A DNA stretch of 39,217 nucleotides, from positions 1 through 39,217 of the forward strand of contig CAUJJC010000233.1 of assembly GCA_963204975.1 (NCBI GenBank), written 5' to 3'. The stretch is from Verrucomicrobiota bacterium (lineage in GTDB: Bacteria > Verrucomicrobiota > Verrucomicrobiia > Verrucomicrobiales > Verrucomicrobiaceae). Both the position numbers and the translations under genes were made by a program. A model generated the notes under the pieces. The model searched no databases and had not been told where the DNA came from. It saw only the letters and a program-made list of their open reading frames with translations. This document shows, piece after piece, positions 15,492 to 24,603 of this stretch (its first letter is position 1; every line of letters begins with the position of its first letter).

Positions 15492-16784
15492 CTACCTCAC
15501 CAAATACGGAGCGAATCGCGCCTCCCACCGTTTGGGGAGAACACATTGCATCTCGGCTCCTTCGCCGGTGTATTTCTCGGCCAGCACTTTTCCCTCTTGA
15601 TGGGCTAGATGAACTAGGTCCATCCGATTCATGGGGATCAGTAGTTCCAGCCGGACGACGCGGTCCAGCAGCATTGAATGCAGACGATCAAGCAAGGTGT
15701 CGATCCCCTGCCCTGTCAGCACTGAGATGGGGACTCCTTCGGGGAAGTTTCTCTGGATTTCGGCAAGTTGCGAAGCGTCTTCGATAAGGTCAATCTTGTT
15801 GAGGGCCAGCACCACTCGCTTGTCACCTGCGCCGAGTTCTTTGAGCACGGTTGTCGTCGTTTTGAAGAACTCGTAAACTCTGGGGTGGCTGACATCCAGC
15901 ACATGGATGAGGAAGTCGGCCATGACGGATTCCTCCAGGGTGGCGCGAAAACTCTGCACCAGATCATGTGGAAGCCGTCGGACAAAGCCAACGGTATCGG
16001 TCATGAGCACATGCTGTCCATCCGGCAGCTCCATGCGGCGGGTGGTGGTATCGAGCGTGGCAAAGAGCTTGTCCTCGGCCAGCACATCAGCTCCGGTCAA
16101 TTTGTTCAAGAGGGAGGACTTCCCAGCATTTGTGTAGCCAACGATCGCGATGTGCGGCACCGGGACGCGGCTGCGCTCTTTACGCATGGTCTCGCGATTG
16201 CGCCGAACATCGTCGAGGTCGGCTTTCACTTTATCGAGGCGCTTGTTAGCTAAGCGTCGGTCGATCTCGAGCTGCGACTCCCCTTCTCCCTTCGCAGCAC
16301 CGCCCCCGGCTGCGCCGCCGCTACCGCCTTGGCGGTCAAGGTGTGCCCACATGCGTGTGAGGCGCGGGATGGAGTATTCAAGCCGGGCCAGTTCCACCTG
16401 GAGACGTGCCTCGCGCGTGCGCGCCCTCATATTGAAAATGTCGAGAATCACTTCATGGCGGTCGATGACGCAGAGGTTGGATTCTTTCTCCCAGTTACGC
16501 TGCTGCGCAGGGGACAATTCGTTGTCAAAGATGATGCAATCGCAGTCTAGCGCCTTGGCTTTCTGAATGAGTTCGGTCGTCTTGCCAGTGCCAATCAGGT
16601 GACTCGCCGTGCATTCGCGGACGAAGATGCAATCAGCCGATGCCACTTCAATGGCAAGGGTCTCGACCAGTTCTTTCAACTCCGCCAACAGGTCCTCGGC
16701 TTCAGCGGTCACGCGGCGATCGAAGCAAGCTCCCACCAGCAGCGCACGCTCAACCTTCTGGGGCTTCTCACGCACATCAAACAT
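15492..16784 (-). CDS. hflX: Ribosome-associated GTPase HflX
   Basis: A 430-residue GTPase that binds the 50S subunit and rescues or splits stalled ribosomes. The N-terminal HflX domain includes HLIGTGKTTELIQKAK and FDNELSPAQQRNWE. A Gly-rich linker (RQGGSGGAAGGGAAKGEGE) leads to the coiled RR-rich helix. The G domain has GYTNAGKSS (P-loop, near residue 214), TLDTTTRR, DTVGFVRRLPH and NKIDL. Length and domain order are standard. Start ATG at 16784; it converges on the pseudopilin gene with an 18-base gap. Confidence 0.96.
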   Translation of the reverse strand: MFDVREKPQKVERALLVGACFDRRVTAEAEDLLAELKELVETLAIEVASADCIFVRECTASHLIGTGKTTELIQKAKALDCDCIIFDNELSPAQQRNWEKESNLCVIDRHEVILDIFNMRARTREARLQVELARLEYSIPRLTRMWAHLDRQGGSGGAAGGGAAKGEGESQLEIDRRLANKRLDKVKADLDDVRRNRETMRKERSRVPVPHIAIVGYTNAGKSSLLNKLTGADVLAEDKLFATLDTTTRRMELPDGQHVLMTDTVGFVRRLPHDLVQSFRATLEESVMADFLIHVLDVSHPRVYEFFKTTTTVLKELGAGDKRVVLALNKIDLIEDASQLAEIQRNFPEGVPISVLTGQGIDTLLDRLHSMLLDRVVRLELLIPMNRMDLVHLAHQEGKVLAEKYTGEGAEMQCVLPKRWEARFAPYLVR

Positions 16785-16860
16785 GCCTTACCCTTAGTGC
16801 ATGATTAATACCGGAGCAATGGATTGCACTCAGCGTTGCGCGAGCCCATTGAGCGTGCCA

Positions 16861-17364
16861 ATGAAGGAACCGATGTGCCGTGCTCTATTCCTGCTTCCTT
16901 TGATTTTGCTGCTCTCACAATGCGGCGCTGGAGATCCCTCCTTTGTTCGTTTGGGCGATTATGAGTGCGACGCAGGTGAGGCCGTCATCCGCCACCTGAT
17001 CAAGTCCATTCCCGATCCCGCTCCAGGACTACCCAAGGAATACACCATTGTGAAAGCGCTCGATCTGCGCGCCACGGACCTCGACTTCCAGCGCCGATTC
17101 ACAGATTTGGGGCTCACCTTCGTCAGCGCAGAAGTGTTGTCGGAGCAAGAAGAAACCCACTACCCGATCAATCCCAAATCAGGCATGTCGCCGATCATGC
17201 TTCATTTGCAGCGAATGAAGCGCCCTGATGCGAATACTTATGAAGTGGACGCGGGCTGGGCCTACAAGAAGACATTCGATCAAAGGAGTTACCGTGCTCG
17301 GAAAACGAGCGACCAGTGGACCGTCGAAGAAGTCGCCAAGCTGGATGGCAATGCGACTCCCTGA
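16861..17364 (+). CDS. Predicted lipoprotein of unknown function
   Basis: A 167-residue protein beginning MKEPMCRALFLLPLILLLSQCG, a lipoprotein signal peptide with lipobox LLSQC. The mature part (GAGDPSFVRLGDYECDAGEA and onward) has no recognised domain; the C-terminal segment NTYEVDAGWAYKKTF looks beta-structured. The reading frame extends upstream to 16801, but the ATG at 16861 gives a normal lipoprotein signal; ATG 16873 is also possible. It is divergent from hflX and converges with yjbQ. Confidence 0.75.
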   Translation: MKEPMCRALFLLPLILLLSQCGAGDPSFVRLGDYECDAGEAVIRHLIKSIPDPAPGLPKEYTIVKALDLRATDLDFQRRFTDLGLTFVSAEVLSEQEETHYPINPKSGMSPIMLHLQRMKRPDANTYEVDAGWAYKKTFDQRSYRARKTSDQWTVEEVAKLDGNATP

Positions 17365-17383
17365 GCCGCACAGCCAAAAGAGT

Positions 17384-17803
17384 TCAATCTCCGACAACTG
17401 ACACCACAATCTGGCGGCGGTGGGGTGCTCGGCGGTGCTCAAAAAGGAAAATCCCCTGCCAAGTGCCGAGCGTCAGTCTGCCGTTCATAACGGGAATCAC
17501 TTCGGATGTTCGGGTCAAAGCCATGCGCAGGTGACTGGGCATATCATCAGCACCTTCGTGCGTGTGGACAAAATATGGCGTTTCCTCAGGCACCAGCCGA
17601 TCAAAAAACTGATGCAAGTCCGTCCTCGCAGAGGGGTCAGCGTTTTCGAAGATCAGCAGGCTGCAACTGGTGTGCTGGACAAAGACCGTCGCAGTGCCAG
17701 TGCGTATCCCGCTGGAGGCGATCAGTCGCTGGCAGGCATCGGTGATCTCGTAGGTGCCCTTGCCTCGCGTCTGGATACTGAAACTGTCAGCGAAGGCAGC
17801 CAT
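17384..17803 (-). CDS. YjbQ/UPF0047 family protein
   Basis: A 139-residue cytoplasmic protein matching the YjbQ family along its full length, with YEITDACQRLI, TVFVQHTSCSLLIFENADPS, HTHEGADDMPSHLRMAL and LGTWQGIFLFEHR. The conserved His and Asp residues in these blocks form the putative metal site. Family members have been described as side-activity thiamine phosphate synthases, but the true role is unsettled. It lies 3 bases after the small membrane protein gene, forming a three-gene minus-strand operon with it and the HTH protein. Confidence 0.93.
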   Translation of the reverse strand: MAAFADSFSIQTRGKGTYEITDACQRLIASSGIRTGTATVFVQHTSCSLLIFENADPSARTDLHQFFDRLVPEETPYFVHTHEGADDMPSHLRMALTRTSEVIPVMNGRLTLGTWQGIFLFEHRRAPHRRQIVVSVVGD

Positions 17804-17806
17804 GAG

Positions 17807-18100
17807 CTACGATGCGGCAGGTGGACGAGGTTCCTTCTCGGGCTCATCCTTGTTCGGCACCTCCATCTCCACCCACTCGGGATCGTCTTTGGACTGCTTC
17901 CACTGGTTGTAAGTCATGACCGCCAGGATGCCAAACAAGGCTACTGATAGTTCCAGGATAAAAGGGGTCGTGAAGAATCGGAACACGTTCCAAACAGCCT
18001 CACCAGCGACTTCGCGAGCCTCCTCGCTCGAATAAAGAATAGCTGCAGAACCGCCCAAGACGATTGATCCGATGATAGCAGGCCCGATAAGTCGTTTCAT
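17807..18100 (-). CDS. Small membrane protein of unknown function
   Basis: A 97-residue protein with two hydrophobic spans (LIGPAIIGSIVLGGSAAILY and FILELSVALFGILAVMTY) and a charged, Pro/Glu-rich C-terminal tail. No family recognised. The ATG at 18100 follows the HTH-protein stop by two bases; a GTG at 18106 would instead give a GTGA overlap. Both arrangements imply coupling to the RodZ-like gene, so a role in envelope or shape is conceivable but unproven. Confidence 0.75.
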   Translation of the reverse strand: MKRLIGPAIIGSIVLGGSAAILYSSEEAREVAGEAVWNVFRFFTTPFILELSVALFGILAVMTYNQWKQSKDDPEWVEMEVPNKDEPEKEPRPPAAS

Positions 18101-18102
18101 GG

Positions 18103-18858
18103 TCACATCCCCGCGGGAGCCGTTGGTGCATCGGCCACGGGTTCCGCCCGCATCACTCTCAGCCCCGTGATATCCGGTGCACGGATTTCTTCCTTCGGCG
18201 GAGATGGCTTGGCCGGTTCGGTCTTCACTGGCCCGGTGAGTGCGATGGCATCGGGCGCGGAGAGCACTTTTTTGGCAGGCGGATTGGCAAACAAAACCTT
18301 TTTGCCCGGCGCTGGAACTGGTGGCGGCACGCGCACCTGAGGACTTAACGTGGCTGCGGCGACGGTTACTTTTTTCTGAGGCGGGGAAGCCGCCGAGGAC
18401 ATCGGTGCCTTGTTAATGGAGCCTAGCCCTTTCGATGAAAAGAACTCCAGCCCGAGGATGCTCGTGCAGGCGGCCACTCCAACAAAGATCAGCATGGCAT
18501 GCAATCCAACGCTGCCGGATTCTTTGGATGAAACTCGGGTGCGGGCACGCAGCCGATGCCTTACCACAGGCTCGATCCACGGTCCCAGCGAAGTGGTGAG
18601 GTAACGATAGTCAGAGGCACCTCCAAGCACAGGCTTGGGAAGGTTGGCCACGAAGGTCTCCGCATTCACGCCGAGAAACTTGGCATACAGACTGATGAAG
18701 CTCTTTGCATACGCCATGTTGCCAAACGCGGCGAAGTTTCCCTCCTCCATCTGTGCGAGCCGGATGGCCGGAATTCGTGTCTCATGGGCAGCATCAGCAA
18801 GCGACAGACCGCGTTGTTCGCGGGCGGCTTTCAGTTGTTGCGCGATGGTGAGGGGCAT
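18103..18858 (-). CDS. RodZ-like HTH membrane protein
   Basis: A 251-residue protein with an N-terminal helix-turn-helix of the RodZ type (residues 4-73: QQLKAAREQRGLSLADAAHE, IPAIRLAQMEEG, AYAKSFISLYAKFLGV). A membrane span follows near residues 117-140 and then a Pro/Ala/Lys-rich periplasmic segment without the usual RodZ beta domain. RodZ links MreB to the cell wall machinery. The frame extends to 18969, but the ATG at 18858 begins exactly where the HTH family begins. Lack of the C-terminal domain and the neighbouring pilus genes make a role in positioning envelope machines an alternative. Confidence 0.82.
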   Translation of the reverse strand: MPLTIAQQLKAAREQRGLSLADAAHETRIPAIRLAQMEEGNFAAFGNMAYAKSFISLYAKFLGVNAETFVANLPKPVLGGASDYRYLTTSLGPWIEPVVRHRLRARTRVSSKESGSVGLHAMLIFVGVAACTSILGLEFFSSKGLGSINKAPMSSAASPPQKKVTVAAATLSPQVRVPPPVPAPGKKVLFANPPAKKVLSAPDAIALTGPVKTEPAKPSPPKEEIRAPDITGLRVMRAEPVADAPTAPAGM

Positions 18859-19010
18859 GGCTGCTGATAGACTGAACGACCTGGACAGAGGGATTGGATA
18901 GCAGAAATCCAGCGATTGGAAGTAAATAATTTGTGACGCTCCCGCATCCGCGTTGTCAGACAGCCTCATGAGGTCTCTGCCAAATCTTGCAGCGCACGCG
19001 AACGCACACC

Positions 19011-19039
19011 TTGCGCACCAGAGACAGGCGAGATACTAT
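19011..19039 (+). promoter_or_regulatory. Predicted promoter of the secretin cluster
   Basis: TTGCGC (19011-19016), a 17-base spacer and TACTAT (19034-19039), about 90 bases before the ATG at 19129. It is the best sigma70-like pair seen in the 270-base divergent gap 18859-19128, which otherwise shows nothing distinct. Confidence 0.4.
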
Positions 19040-19128
19040 CGCCGCCCTCAAGACCGGAGTTTGCTTACGGCACGTTCGCTGACAACTCCGTCCTGCCACA
19101 GCCCCATTTCGTCCTTCGTCCCTTTCCC

Positions 19129-20349
19129 ATGAACACCTCTGAGGACATTTTAATTGTTCCCGGCCCCCAAGGCCCAGAGGTCTGGCGTGCCCAGGGCAAA
19201 GACAGCGCCACTCCCCAGGACTCGCAGAAGGGGCGCAATGCCGGGTGGGTTGCCCTGCCCATGCGTTCGGTGATCTCTATTCCCATGCGATTCCCAGCCA
19301 TGGCTGATGATCGCAGGGAAGCCGCAGCCTTACTGGAACTCGAAGGCATCGGGGCCAGTCCGACAGCCAGTGATTATCAGGTAGAGACACTTGATAAGGG
19401 CCAGCGCGAACAACGTGCATGGACGGTTTTACAATCAAATCAAATCCCAGCCCAGGCCCAGCAGGCGAACCTGGACGCGAAGTTCGCCCCCTCGGTTGCG
19501 TTTCGCCAGTTGAAGCGTGGCGAATTACAGGTCTGGCATGAGGCCGGTCATCTCACGATCGCGGTGCCTGATGAAAGCGGCAAGCCGGTGCATGCTCAGG
19601 CGCTCACCGCCGTCGATGCCGATGAAGATGCTGCCGCAGAGATTCGATGCCTGCTTGCCGCTCTAGACTTGGTGGGCGTGACGCCCGAGGTGGATCGAGT
19701 GGTGCTTCAGTCCAATGCTCAGGCCCAGGACACAGCGGAAGCGATTGCTCCGTTTGCCGCCGCCACAGGAATGCCGGTCACCATTGAGGCAGACCGCCCG
19801 CCTCATCTGCCACGCGAAGTCTGGCGTTTGGTGCCTCCCACCGTAGTTCAGAAGCGTCTCGCCCGCCGTCAGCAGCAATCCATCATGCTCGCAGCGGCAG
19901 GATGCATCCTCGTTTTGATGGCCTTGTTGGGTGCCTTCGCTGGTCGCCTCTGGAGCCGGGAACGCGACCTCAAATTGGAAGCCGCTCGTCTGGATGCTCA
20001 GCAACCCGAGATCGCCATCATCGAGAACGCCCGCGCTCACTGGAAGGCCCTGGAGCCCGCCGTCACGCCGGACAAATCTTTCATGGAAACCTTCCATCAG
20101 ATTGCCCAACTCTTCCCGCCCGAAGGCATTACTTTGCAGGTGTTTCAGATTCAGGACGGTCACGTTATCATTCAGGGCATCGCACAGAATCAAGGGCTGG
20201 TGAACGGACTTCGTGAAGACCTCACCAAGGTGCCCGCCTTCTCAGGGCTTCGCTGGGATTTCCCCAATCAACCTGCTGGCCCCAATGGCGTGACCCCTTT
20301 CCGAGCAGACGGCAGCTATCCTGAAGCCGAGGTCACAGCCAGCCTATAA
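19129..20349 (+). CDS. GspL/PilN-like inner membrane assembly protein
   Basis: A 406-residue bitopic protein. A cytoplasmic region of about 250 residues is followed by a single span (about 251-273, SIMLAAAGCILVLMALLGAF) and a periplasmic region with a coiled segment (SRERDLKLEAARLDAQQPEI). A ferredoxin-like PilN/GspL domain then follows (FMETFHQIAQLFPPEGITLQ). This matches the GspL or fused PilM-PilN architecture, although no clear actin-like ATP motif was found in the N-terminal part. It opens the four-gene cluster ending in the secretin, 5 bases before the next ATG. It probably anchors the machine in the inner membrane. The assignment rests on architecture and neighbours. Confidence 0.75.
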   Translation: MNTSEDILIVPGPQGPEVWRAQGKDSATPQDSQKGRNAGWVALPMRSVISIPMRFPAMADDRREAAALLELEGIGASPTASDYQVETLDKGQREQRAWTVLQSNQIPAQAQQANLDAKFAPSVAFRQLKRGELQVWHEAGHLTIAVPDESGKPVHAQALTAVDADEDAAAEIRCLLAALDLVGVTPEVDRVVLQSNAQAQDTAEAIAPFAAATGMPVTIEADRPPHLPREVWRLVPPTVVQKRLARRQQQSIMLAAAGCILVLMALLGAFAGRLWSRERDLKLEAARLDAQQPEIAIIENARAHWKALEPAVTPDKSFMETFHQIAQLFPPEGITLQVFQIQDGHVIIQGIAQNQGLVNGLREDLTKVPAFSGLRWDFPNQPAGPNGVTPFRADGSYPEAEVTASL

Positions 20350-20354
20350 AAATC

Positions 20355-20933
20355 ATGAACGCTCGCGAACAACGTCTGGCCATCGCGCTGGTGGCGATCC
20401 TGCTCCTCGGAGGAGGTTGGATCGCGTTCGCGAAGATGGTGAAGTGGAAGAAGGATCTAGAGGAGCGCGAGCACCAGTTATCCCTCCGCCGCACCGAAGC
20501 TGAAGAATTGATCAAGACCAAGGACTTCTGGACAGCACGATCCCAGTGGCTGGAGTCGAAACAGCCCATCTGGATTTCTCAACGTGCGGCCGATGATGAA
20601 CTCAACAAACTCGTCACCGAGACCAGCAAGAAGGAAGGCGTAACGGTGCTCGCCAGCCTTCAGCAGGAGCCCATTCAGCAGGACGGCCTCTGGGCAGCAG
20701 GCATCTCCCTGGAAGTGAAAGGCCCCTACGAGAAGGTGCTGCAATGGTTGCACCGCCTTCAGACGCCGGATGGCCACCCTACCTATGACTCTTTTGTTAC
20801 CATCAAGGGCCTTACCTTGAAGCCCGATGTGGAGGATCCCACCAAGATTCACCTCGTGGATTTGCACATCCAGAAGTGGTATCGGGAATCCAACGAACCT
20901 GCTCCATCTCCCTCGCCCGCCGATCAGCCATGA
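20355..20933 (+). CDS. GspM/PilO-like inner membrane protein
   Basis: A 192-residue protein with an N-terminal span (LAIALVAILLLGGGWIAFAK), a coiled-coil stretch (KKDLEEREHQLSLRRTEAEE) and a periplasmic ferredoxin-like domain (ISLEVKGPYEKVLQWLHRLQ). That is the build of PilO/GspM, partner of PilN/GspL. Its stop codon overlaps the next ATG as ATGA. It occupies the place in the cluster where Akkermansia carries Amuc_1100, a PilO-like protein; orthology was not tested. Confidence 0.78.
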   Translation: MNAREQRLAIALVAILLLGGGWIAFAKMVKWKKDLEEREHQLSLRRTEAEELIKTKDFWTARSQWLESKQPIWISQRAADDELNKLVTETSKKEGVTVLASLQQEPIQQDGLWAAGISLEVKGPYEKVLQWLHRLQTPDGHPTYDSFVTIKGLTLKPDVEDPTKIHLVDLHIQKWYRESNEPAPSPSPADQP

Positions 20934-21775
20934 GAACGAACGCCTCCATCCTCGCCTTCGTATTGCTGCTTGCTCTCCGTGCTGAGGCTCAAGCACCAGC
21001 CGAGGCCCCTTCGCTGGTGCCCACTCCCTCATTCGTTGGAGAAAATGGCACGCCGCCCCCGGTCGATGGCTCGATTCCTCCCCCATCTGACCTTCCTGCC
21101 ACTCCACCAGATTCGGTTGCCGCAGCTCTCCTGACTGCCGAGAGCGCCGTTCCACAGACCTACCGCGATGATCGTTATCAGATCACCATGAGCAAGAACC
21201 CCTTCATGCTCAAAACCAAAGGCCCTGAAAACCCCGTCGAAACCTTTGGGAAGGATTGGGACCTCAAATCGCTCCGAGAGGTGAAAGGAAGGGTCATCGC
21301 TGGCATTCAGAACCGCCAGACGCAGGAGTTCCGTAACATCAGCGATCAGCCTGACAAAGATGGCTTCAAGCTCGTCAAGGCAACGATTGCCCGCAATCGC
21401 AAGGACTCGTCCGCAGAAGTTCAAAAAGGCTCCGAAACCGCCACCCTCACCTATGGCGAGACGGCTGGAGCGCCGGGCGCTGCGGGCCGTGCAACTCCTG
21501 GCGGTGGAATCATTCCTGGCCAGGCACCTCGTGCCGGAGCTGCCGCAGGAATGCCACAAGTCAACCGTCCCGGCCAAGCACAAGGAGTGCGCATGGCCAA
21601 CATGCCAGGCACCGTGGGTGCCACCGCTGGAGCGCAGGGCTACCCGAGTCCCCTTCCCAACGCCGCCAATCTCAATCCCGCAGGGGCTCCTGGTCAGGTG
21701 CCGCCGCCCAATCCCGTCAATCGCCGCCGCGTTCTCGTCCCGTCACCGGTTCCGCCCACCACCCCTGTGCCGTGA
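20930..21775 (+). CDS. Periplasmic protein of secretin cluster, Pro/Gly/Ala-rich
   Basis: A 281-residue exported protein. The signal peptide is MRTNASILAFVLLLALRAEAQA. A conserved-looking middle section (YRDDRYQITMSKNPFMLKTK through FRNISDQPDKDGFKLVKATI) is followed by a long Gly/Ala/Pro-rich tail. The NPF-like segment and short beta domain recall the PilP/GspC linkers that join the inner membrane platform to the secretin. No family match is claimed. ATG at 20930 overlaps the previous stop as ATGA; its own TGA overlaps the secretin GTG. The frame extends upstream to 20876 but lacks the signal peptide there. Confidence 0.75.
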   Translation: MRTNASILAFVLLLALRAEAQAPAEAPSLVPTPSFVGENGTPPPVDGSIPPPSDLPATPPDSVAAALLTAESAVPQTYRDDRYQITMSKNPFMLKTKGPENPVETFGKDWDLKSLREVKGRVIAGIQNRQTQEFRNISDQPDKDGFKLVKATIARNRKDSSAEVQKGSETATLTYGETAGAPGAAGRATPGGGIIPGQAPRAGAAAGMPQVNRPGQAQGVRMANMPGTVGATAGAQGYPSPLPNAANLNPAGAPGQVPPPNPVNRRRVLVPSPVPPTTPVP

Positions 21776-24522
21776 CATCCCCCTTCACCCCCACCCGTCT
21801 TATGTCTTTCATTCGCCAACTCATCGCCCTGGGCTTCGCGACCGGAGCCATCGCTCAGAACGCTGCCCCAGTCGCGCTGGCCGAAGCAGGCCCCGTGAGC
21901 ACTCGCCTCAGCGCCTTGATCTTGGATGCTCCCGCTCCACAGCCCGCGCCCACGGCTGCGGCTTCCTCCAGACTCGGGACCATCCTGCTCGCGCAGATCC
22001 CTCAGCAGCCAGCTCCCGGCATCGGCCAGAACGGCATTCGTCCAGGGATGAATCCCAACACCATCCGGCCCCCGGTGAATCCGCGCATTCAGAACCGCAA
22101 GGGCACCGCAGGTGGTCCGGCACCCACCGTGGCACCTGCTCCCGGCCAACCACCACCCTCCGCCCCGACCGTCAGCCCTCAGCCTCCGAGTCCGCCACCA
22201 TCGTCACCCATTGCCGTGGCTCCCACCAATCCGCCGCCCTCGGACACTCCTGAAGTCATCGGCGATGACGAATTGATTGACCTGCAATTCCCCAACGTGC
22301 CCATGCCGCAAATCCTCCTGCTCTACGAGGAATTGACCGGCAAGAAAATCATCCGGGACATCAATGTGGAGGCCGTCACCTTCACCATCGAAACCACTGG
22401 CAAGCTGCCGAAGAAAAAGGCCATCGAATACATTGAGAAGAGCCTTCTCCTCAATGGCTACGGCTTCCTGCCTTCGGGAGAGGACATGGTGAAGTTCATC
22501 AACCTCGCCGCCATCAAGCCCGGCCCTGAGCGCCCGCTGATCTTTGACCCTGACAAGCTCCCCCAGAACGGCGAAGAAATCTGCACCTACGTCCAGTCGC
22601 TGAACTACATCGAGCCCGAGGACCTCAAGAAGAGTCTCGCCGAACTGGTCCCGCTTCACGCCTACGGCGTCCTCACTCCCTTGCCCAACTCCCGTGGCAT
22701 CGTCGTCACTGAGAACAGCAACACGATTCGCTACATCGTGGAACTGCTCAAGCACATGGACGTAGAGCCCTCGCGCACCGAGAAACGCAGCTTCCAGCTC
22801 ACCCGCTCTTCTGCTGAAGACGTGGCCAAAGCGCTCGCCGACATCCTTGGCCTCGAAACCAGCGGCAAAGGTGGCAGCACTGGATCGAAAAGCACACCGC
22901 CACCGCAGCCCACCACCCCGAATCCTGCGGGCATCCCCAATCAACCCGGTGCCGCAGCAGCACAGCCTCGCACCAGTGGCGTTTACGGATCAGCCCCCCA
23001 GGCTACTTCGGTGCCACCCAAGCTGGTGCCCATCGCCCGCACCAACAAACTCATGGTTATCGCCCGTCCGGCAGACCTGGATTACATCGAATCCCTGATC
23101 GAAGAACTCGATGCCGCAGCGGAGATCCGCAACTTTGTTTCCCATCCGCTCAAGTTCCTCCAGGCCAGCGAGATCCTCTCGATCCTGGGCGATGCACTGG
23201 CCCGTATTTCAGACGGTGATAGCGAAGGTGGCGGCGGCAAGTCCGGTGGCAACCCCATCGGCAACACCGCTAACAACCAGCGCACCACGGGTGACTTTGG
23301 CAGCAGCGGCAGCAATCGCAGTGGATCGAACTCCAGCTTTGGTGGTGGCGGTCTCGGTGGCATGGGGGGCGGCAGCAGCTTTGGAGGTGGATCGGGTCTC
23401 CAGTCCAAGCGCCAGGGTGGTCCCCCTACCTCGCTGGTCATGGGCAAGACCCTCATTATTGCGGACCCCACACAGAACGAAATCTTCGCCAGTGGTCCCC
23501 CCGAGCATCTGGAGACCATCGGCCAGATCATCGATGCTCTCGATGTTCGCCCCCAGCAGGTGTTTCTTTCCGTGGTCATTGGGCAGCTCAAGCTCAGCGA
23601 CACGCAGGACTTCGGCATCGACTACCTTTTCGGCCCCACCGAACTCAACAAGGGCAAGTATTCAGGCGTGGGCGCAGGAACGGCCAAGACGCGCGTGGGC
23701 ACCAATCAAAACATCCTCAATGCCAGTGCCCTCGCAGGCTTCTCAGACCTCGCCAAGACCATCCCCACAGGCATCTCCCTCTACGGAACCATCTATGACA
23801 ATGTGAACATCATCCTCAGCGCGCTGTCGTCGAACTCGAACTTCAAGGTTCTCTCTCGCCCGTCCGTCTTCACGCTCAACAACGAACCCGCTTCCATCGA
23901 GACCGGCCAGCAGATTCCCGTCCCGTCTTCGACCTACTCCAGCTACAATCCGAACGCCACCACCGGCACAGACACGGGCAGCCAGTTCAGCACCGGCTTC
24001 CAGTCCAACATTCAATACATGGACGTCTCGCTCCGACTCGATGTGGTGCCTGTGATTAACTCTGATGAGGACATCACTCTCCAGATCAAGCAGGTGAACA
24101 AGGAGCGTGGCGACAGCGTGGCCATCTCCGGCAACAACATCCCCAGCATCATCAATCAGGGCCTGGAAACCACCGTCATCACCAAGAACAACGCCACCGT
24201 GCTGCTCGGCGGCCTGATTCGTGAAGACCATGCGAAGAAGGAAAGCGGTGTGCCCATCCTGCGCCACATCCCGGTGGTGAAGAAGCTCTTCAGTTCCACC
24301 GAGGACACCACCAGCCGAAGCGAGCTGCTGATCTTTATTCAACCCCGCATCGTCAGCGGCGAAGGCGATCTGCCCAACAACGGCTACGATTCCCCCGGCG
24401 CATCACCTTTGGGTGAAGAAGCTCGTCGCTTCCTCAACCAAGAAAAAACCGATCCGCTGGTCGAAGAGAAAGCCGTCAAGCGCACCAAGATTGGCGGCCT
24501 GATCCGCAAGCTCTTCAACTAG
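21772..24522 (+). CDS. Outer membrane secretin (type II secretion/type IV pilus GspD/PilQ family)
   Basis: A 916-residue secretin forming the outer membrane gate. Order: signal peptide (MSFIRQLIALGFATGAIAQ), Pro-rich linker (about 85-160), N domains from about 167 (LIDLQFPNVPMPQILLLYEE), and further N repeats near 345 and 455. A Gly/Ser/Asn-rich insert covers about 483-543, then VFLSVVIGQLKLSDTQDFGI near 597. The secretin core runs from about 692 (VLSRPSVFTLNNEPASIETG) to the signature TVLLGGLIREDHAKKESGVP near 808. The GTG at 21772 overlaps the previous stop as GTGA; the ATG at 21802 starts directly at the signal peptide and is an alternative. The core is unmistakable; which system it serves is not. 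Confidence 0.94.
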   Translation: MTSPFTPTRLMSFIRQLIALGFATGAIAQNAAPVALAEAGPVSTRLSALILDAPAPQPAPTAAASSRLGTILLAQIPQQPAPGIGQNGIRPGMNPNTIRPPVNPRIQNRKGTAGGPAPTVAPAPGQPPPSAPTVSPQPPSPPPSSPIAVAPTNPPPSDTPEVIGDDELIDLQFPNVPMPQILLLYEELTGKKIIRDINVEAVTFTIETTGKLPKKKAIEYIEKSLLLNGYGFLPSGEDMVKFINLAAIKPGPERPLIFDPDKLPQNGEEICTYVQSLNYIEPEDLKKSLAELVPLHAYGVLTPLPNSRGIVVTENSNTIRYIVELLKHMDVEPSRTEKRSFQLTRSSAEDVAKALADILGLETSGKGGSTGSKSTPPPQPTTPNPAGIPNQPGAAAAQPRTSGVYGSAPQATSVPPKLVPIARTNKLMVIARPADLDYIESLIEELDAAAEIRNFVSHPLKFLQASEILSILGDALARISDGDSEGGGGKSGGNPIGNTANNQRTTGDFGSSGSNRSGSNSSFGGGGLGGMGGGSSFGGGSGLQSKRQGGPPTSLVMGKTLIIADPTQNEIFASGPPEHLETIGQIIDALDVRPQQVFLSVVIGQLKLSDTQDFGIDYLFGPTELNKGKYSGVGAGTAKTRVGTNQNILNASALAGFSDLAKTIPTGISLYGTIYDNVNIILSALSSNSNFKVLSRPSVFTLNNEPASIETGQQIPVPSSTYSSYNPNATTGTDTGSQFSTGFQSNIQYMDVSLRLDVVPVINSDEDITLQIKQVNKERGDSVAISGNNIPSIINQGLETTVITKNNATVLLGGLIREDHAKKESGVPILRHIPVVKKLFSSTEDTTSRSELLIFIQPRIVSGEGDLPNNGYDSPGASPLGEEARRFLNQEKTDPLVEEKAVKRTKIGGLIRKLFN

Positions 24523-24545
24523 CCCACGCACTGGGTAATTTGACA

Positions 24546-24583
24546 CATGGAAGCGCGGGCGAAATTGCCCGCAAGCTCCCATG
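24546..24583. terminator. Intergenic hairpin between convergent genes
   Basis: Imperfect inverted repeat: CATGG...CCATG outside, AGC...GCT, and a perfect GCGGGC/GCCCGC inside around the loop GAAATT, with an AA bulge. It lies between the secretin stop (24522) and the radical SAM stop (24604), so it can act on both transcripts. It lacks a T tract, so termination would not be classic Rho-independent. Confidence 0.55.
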
Positions 24584-24603
24584 CGCCACGATTCACTTCT
24601 CGC

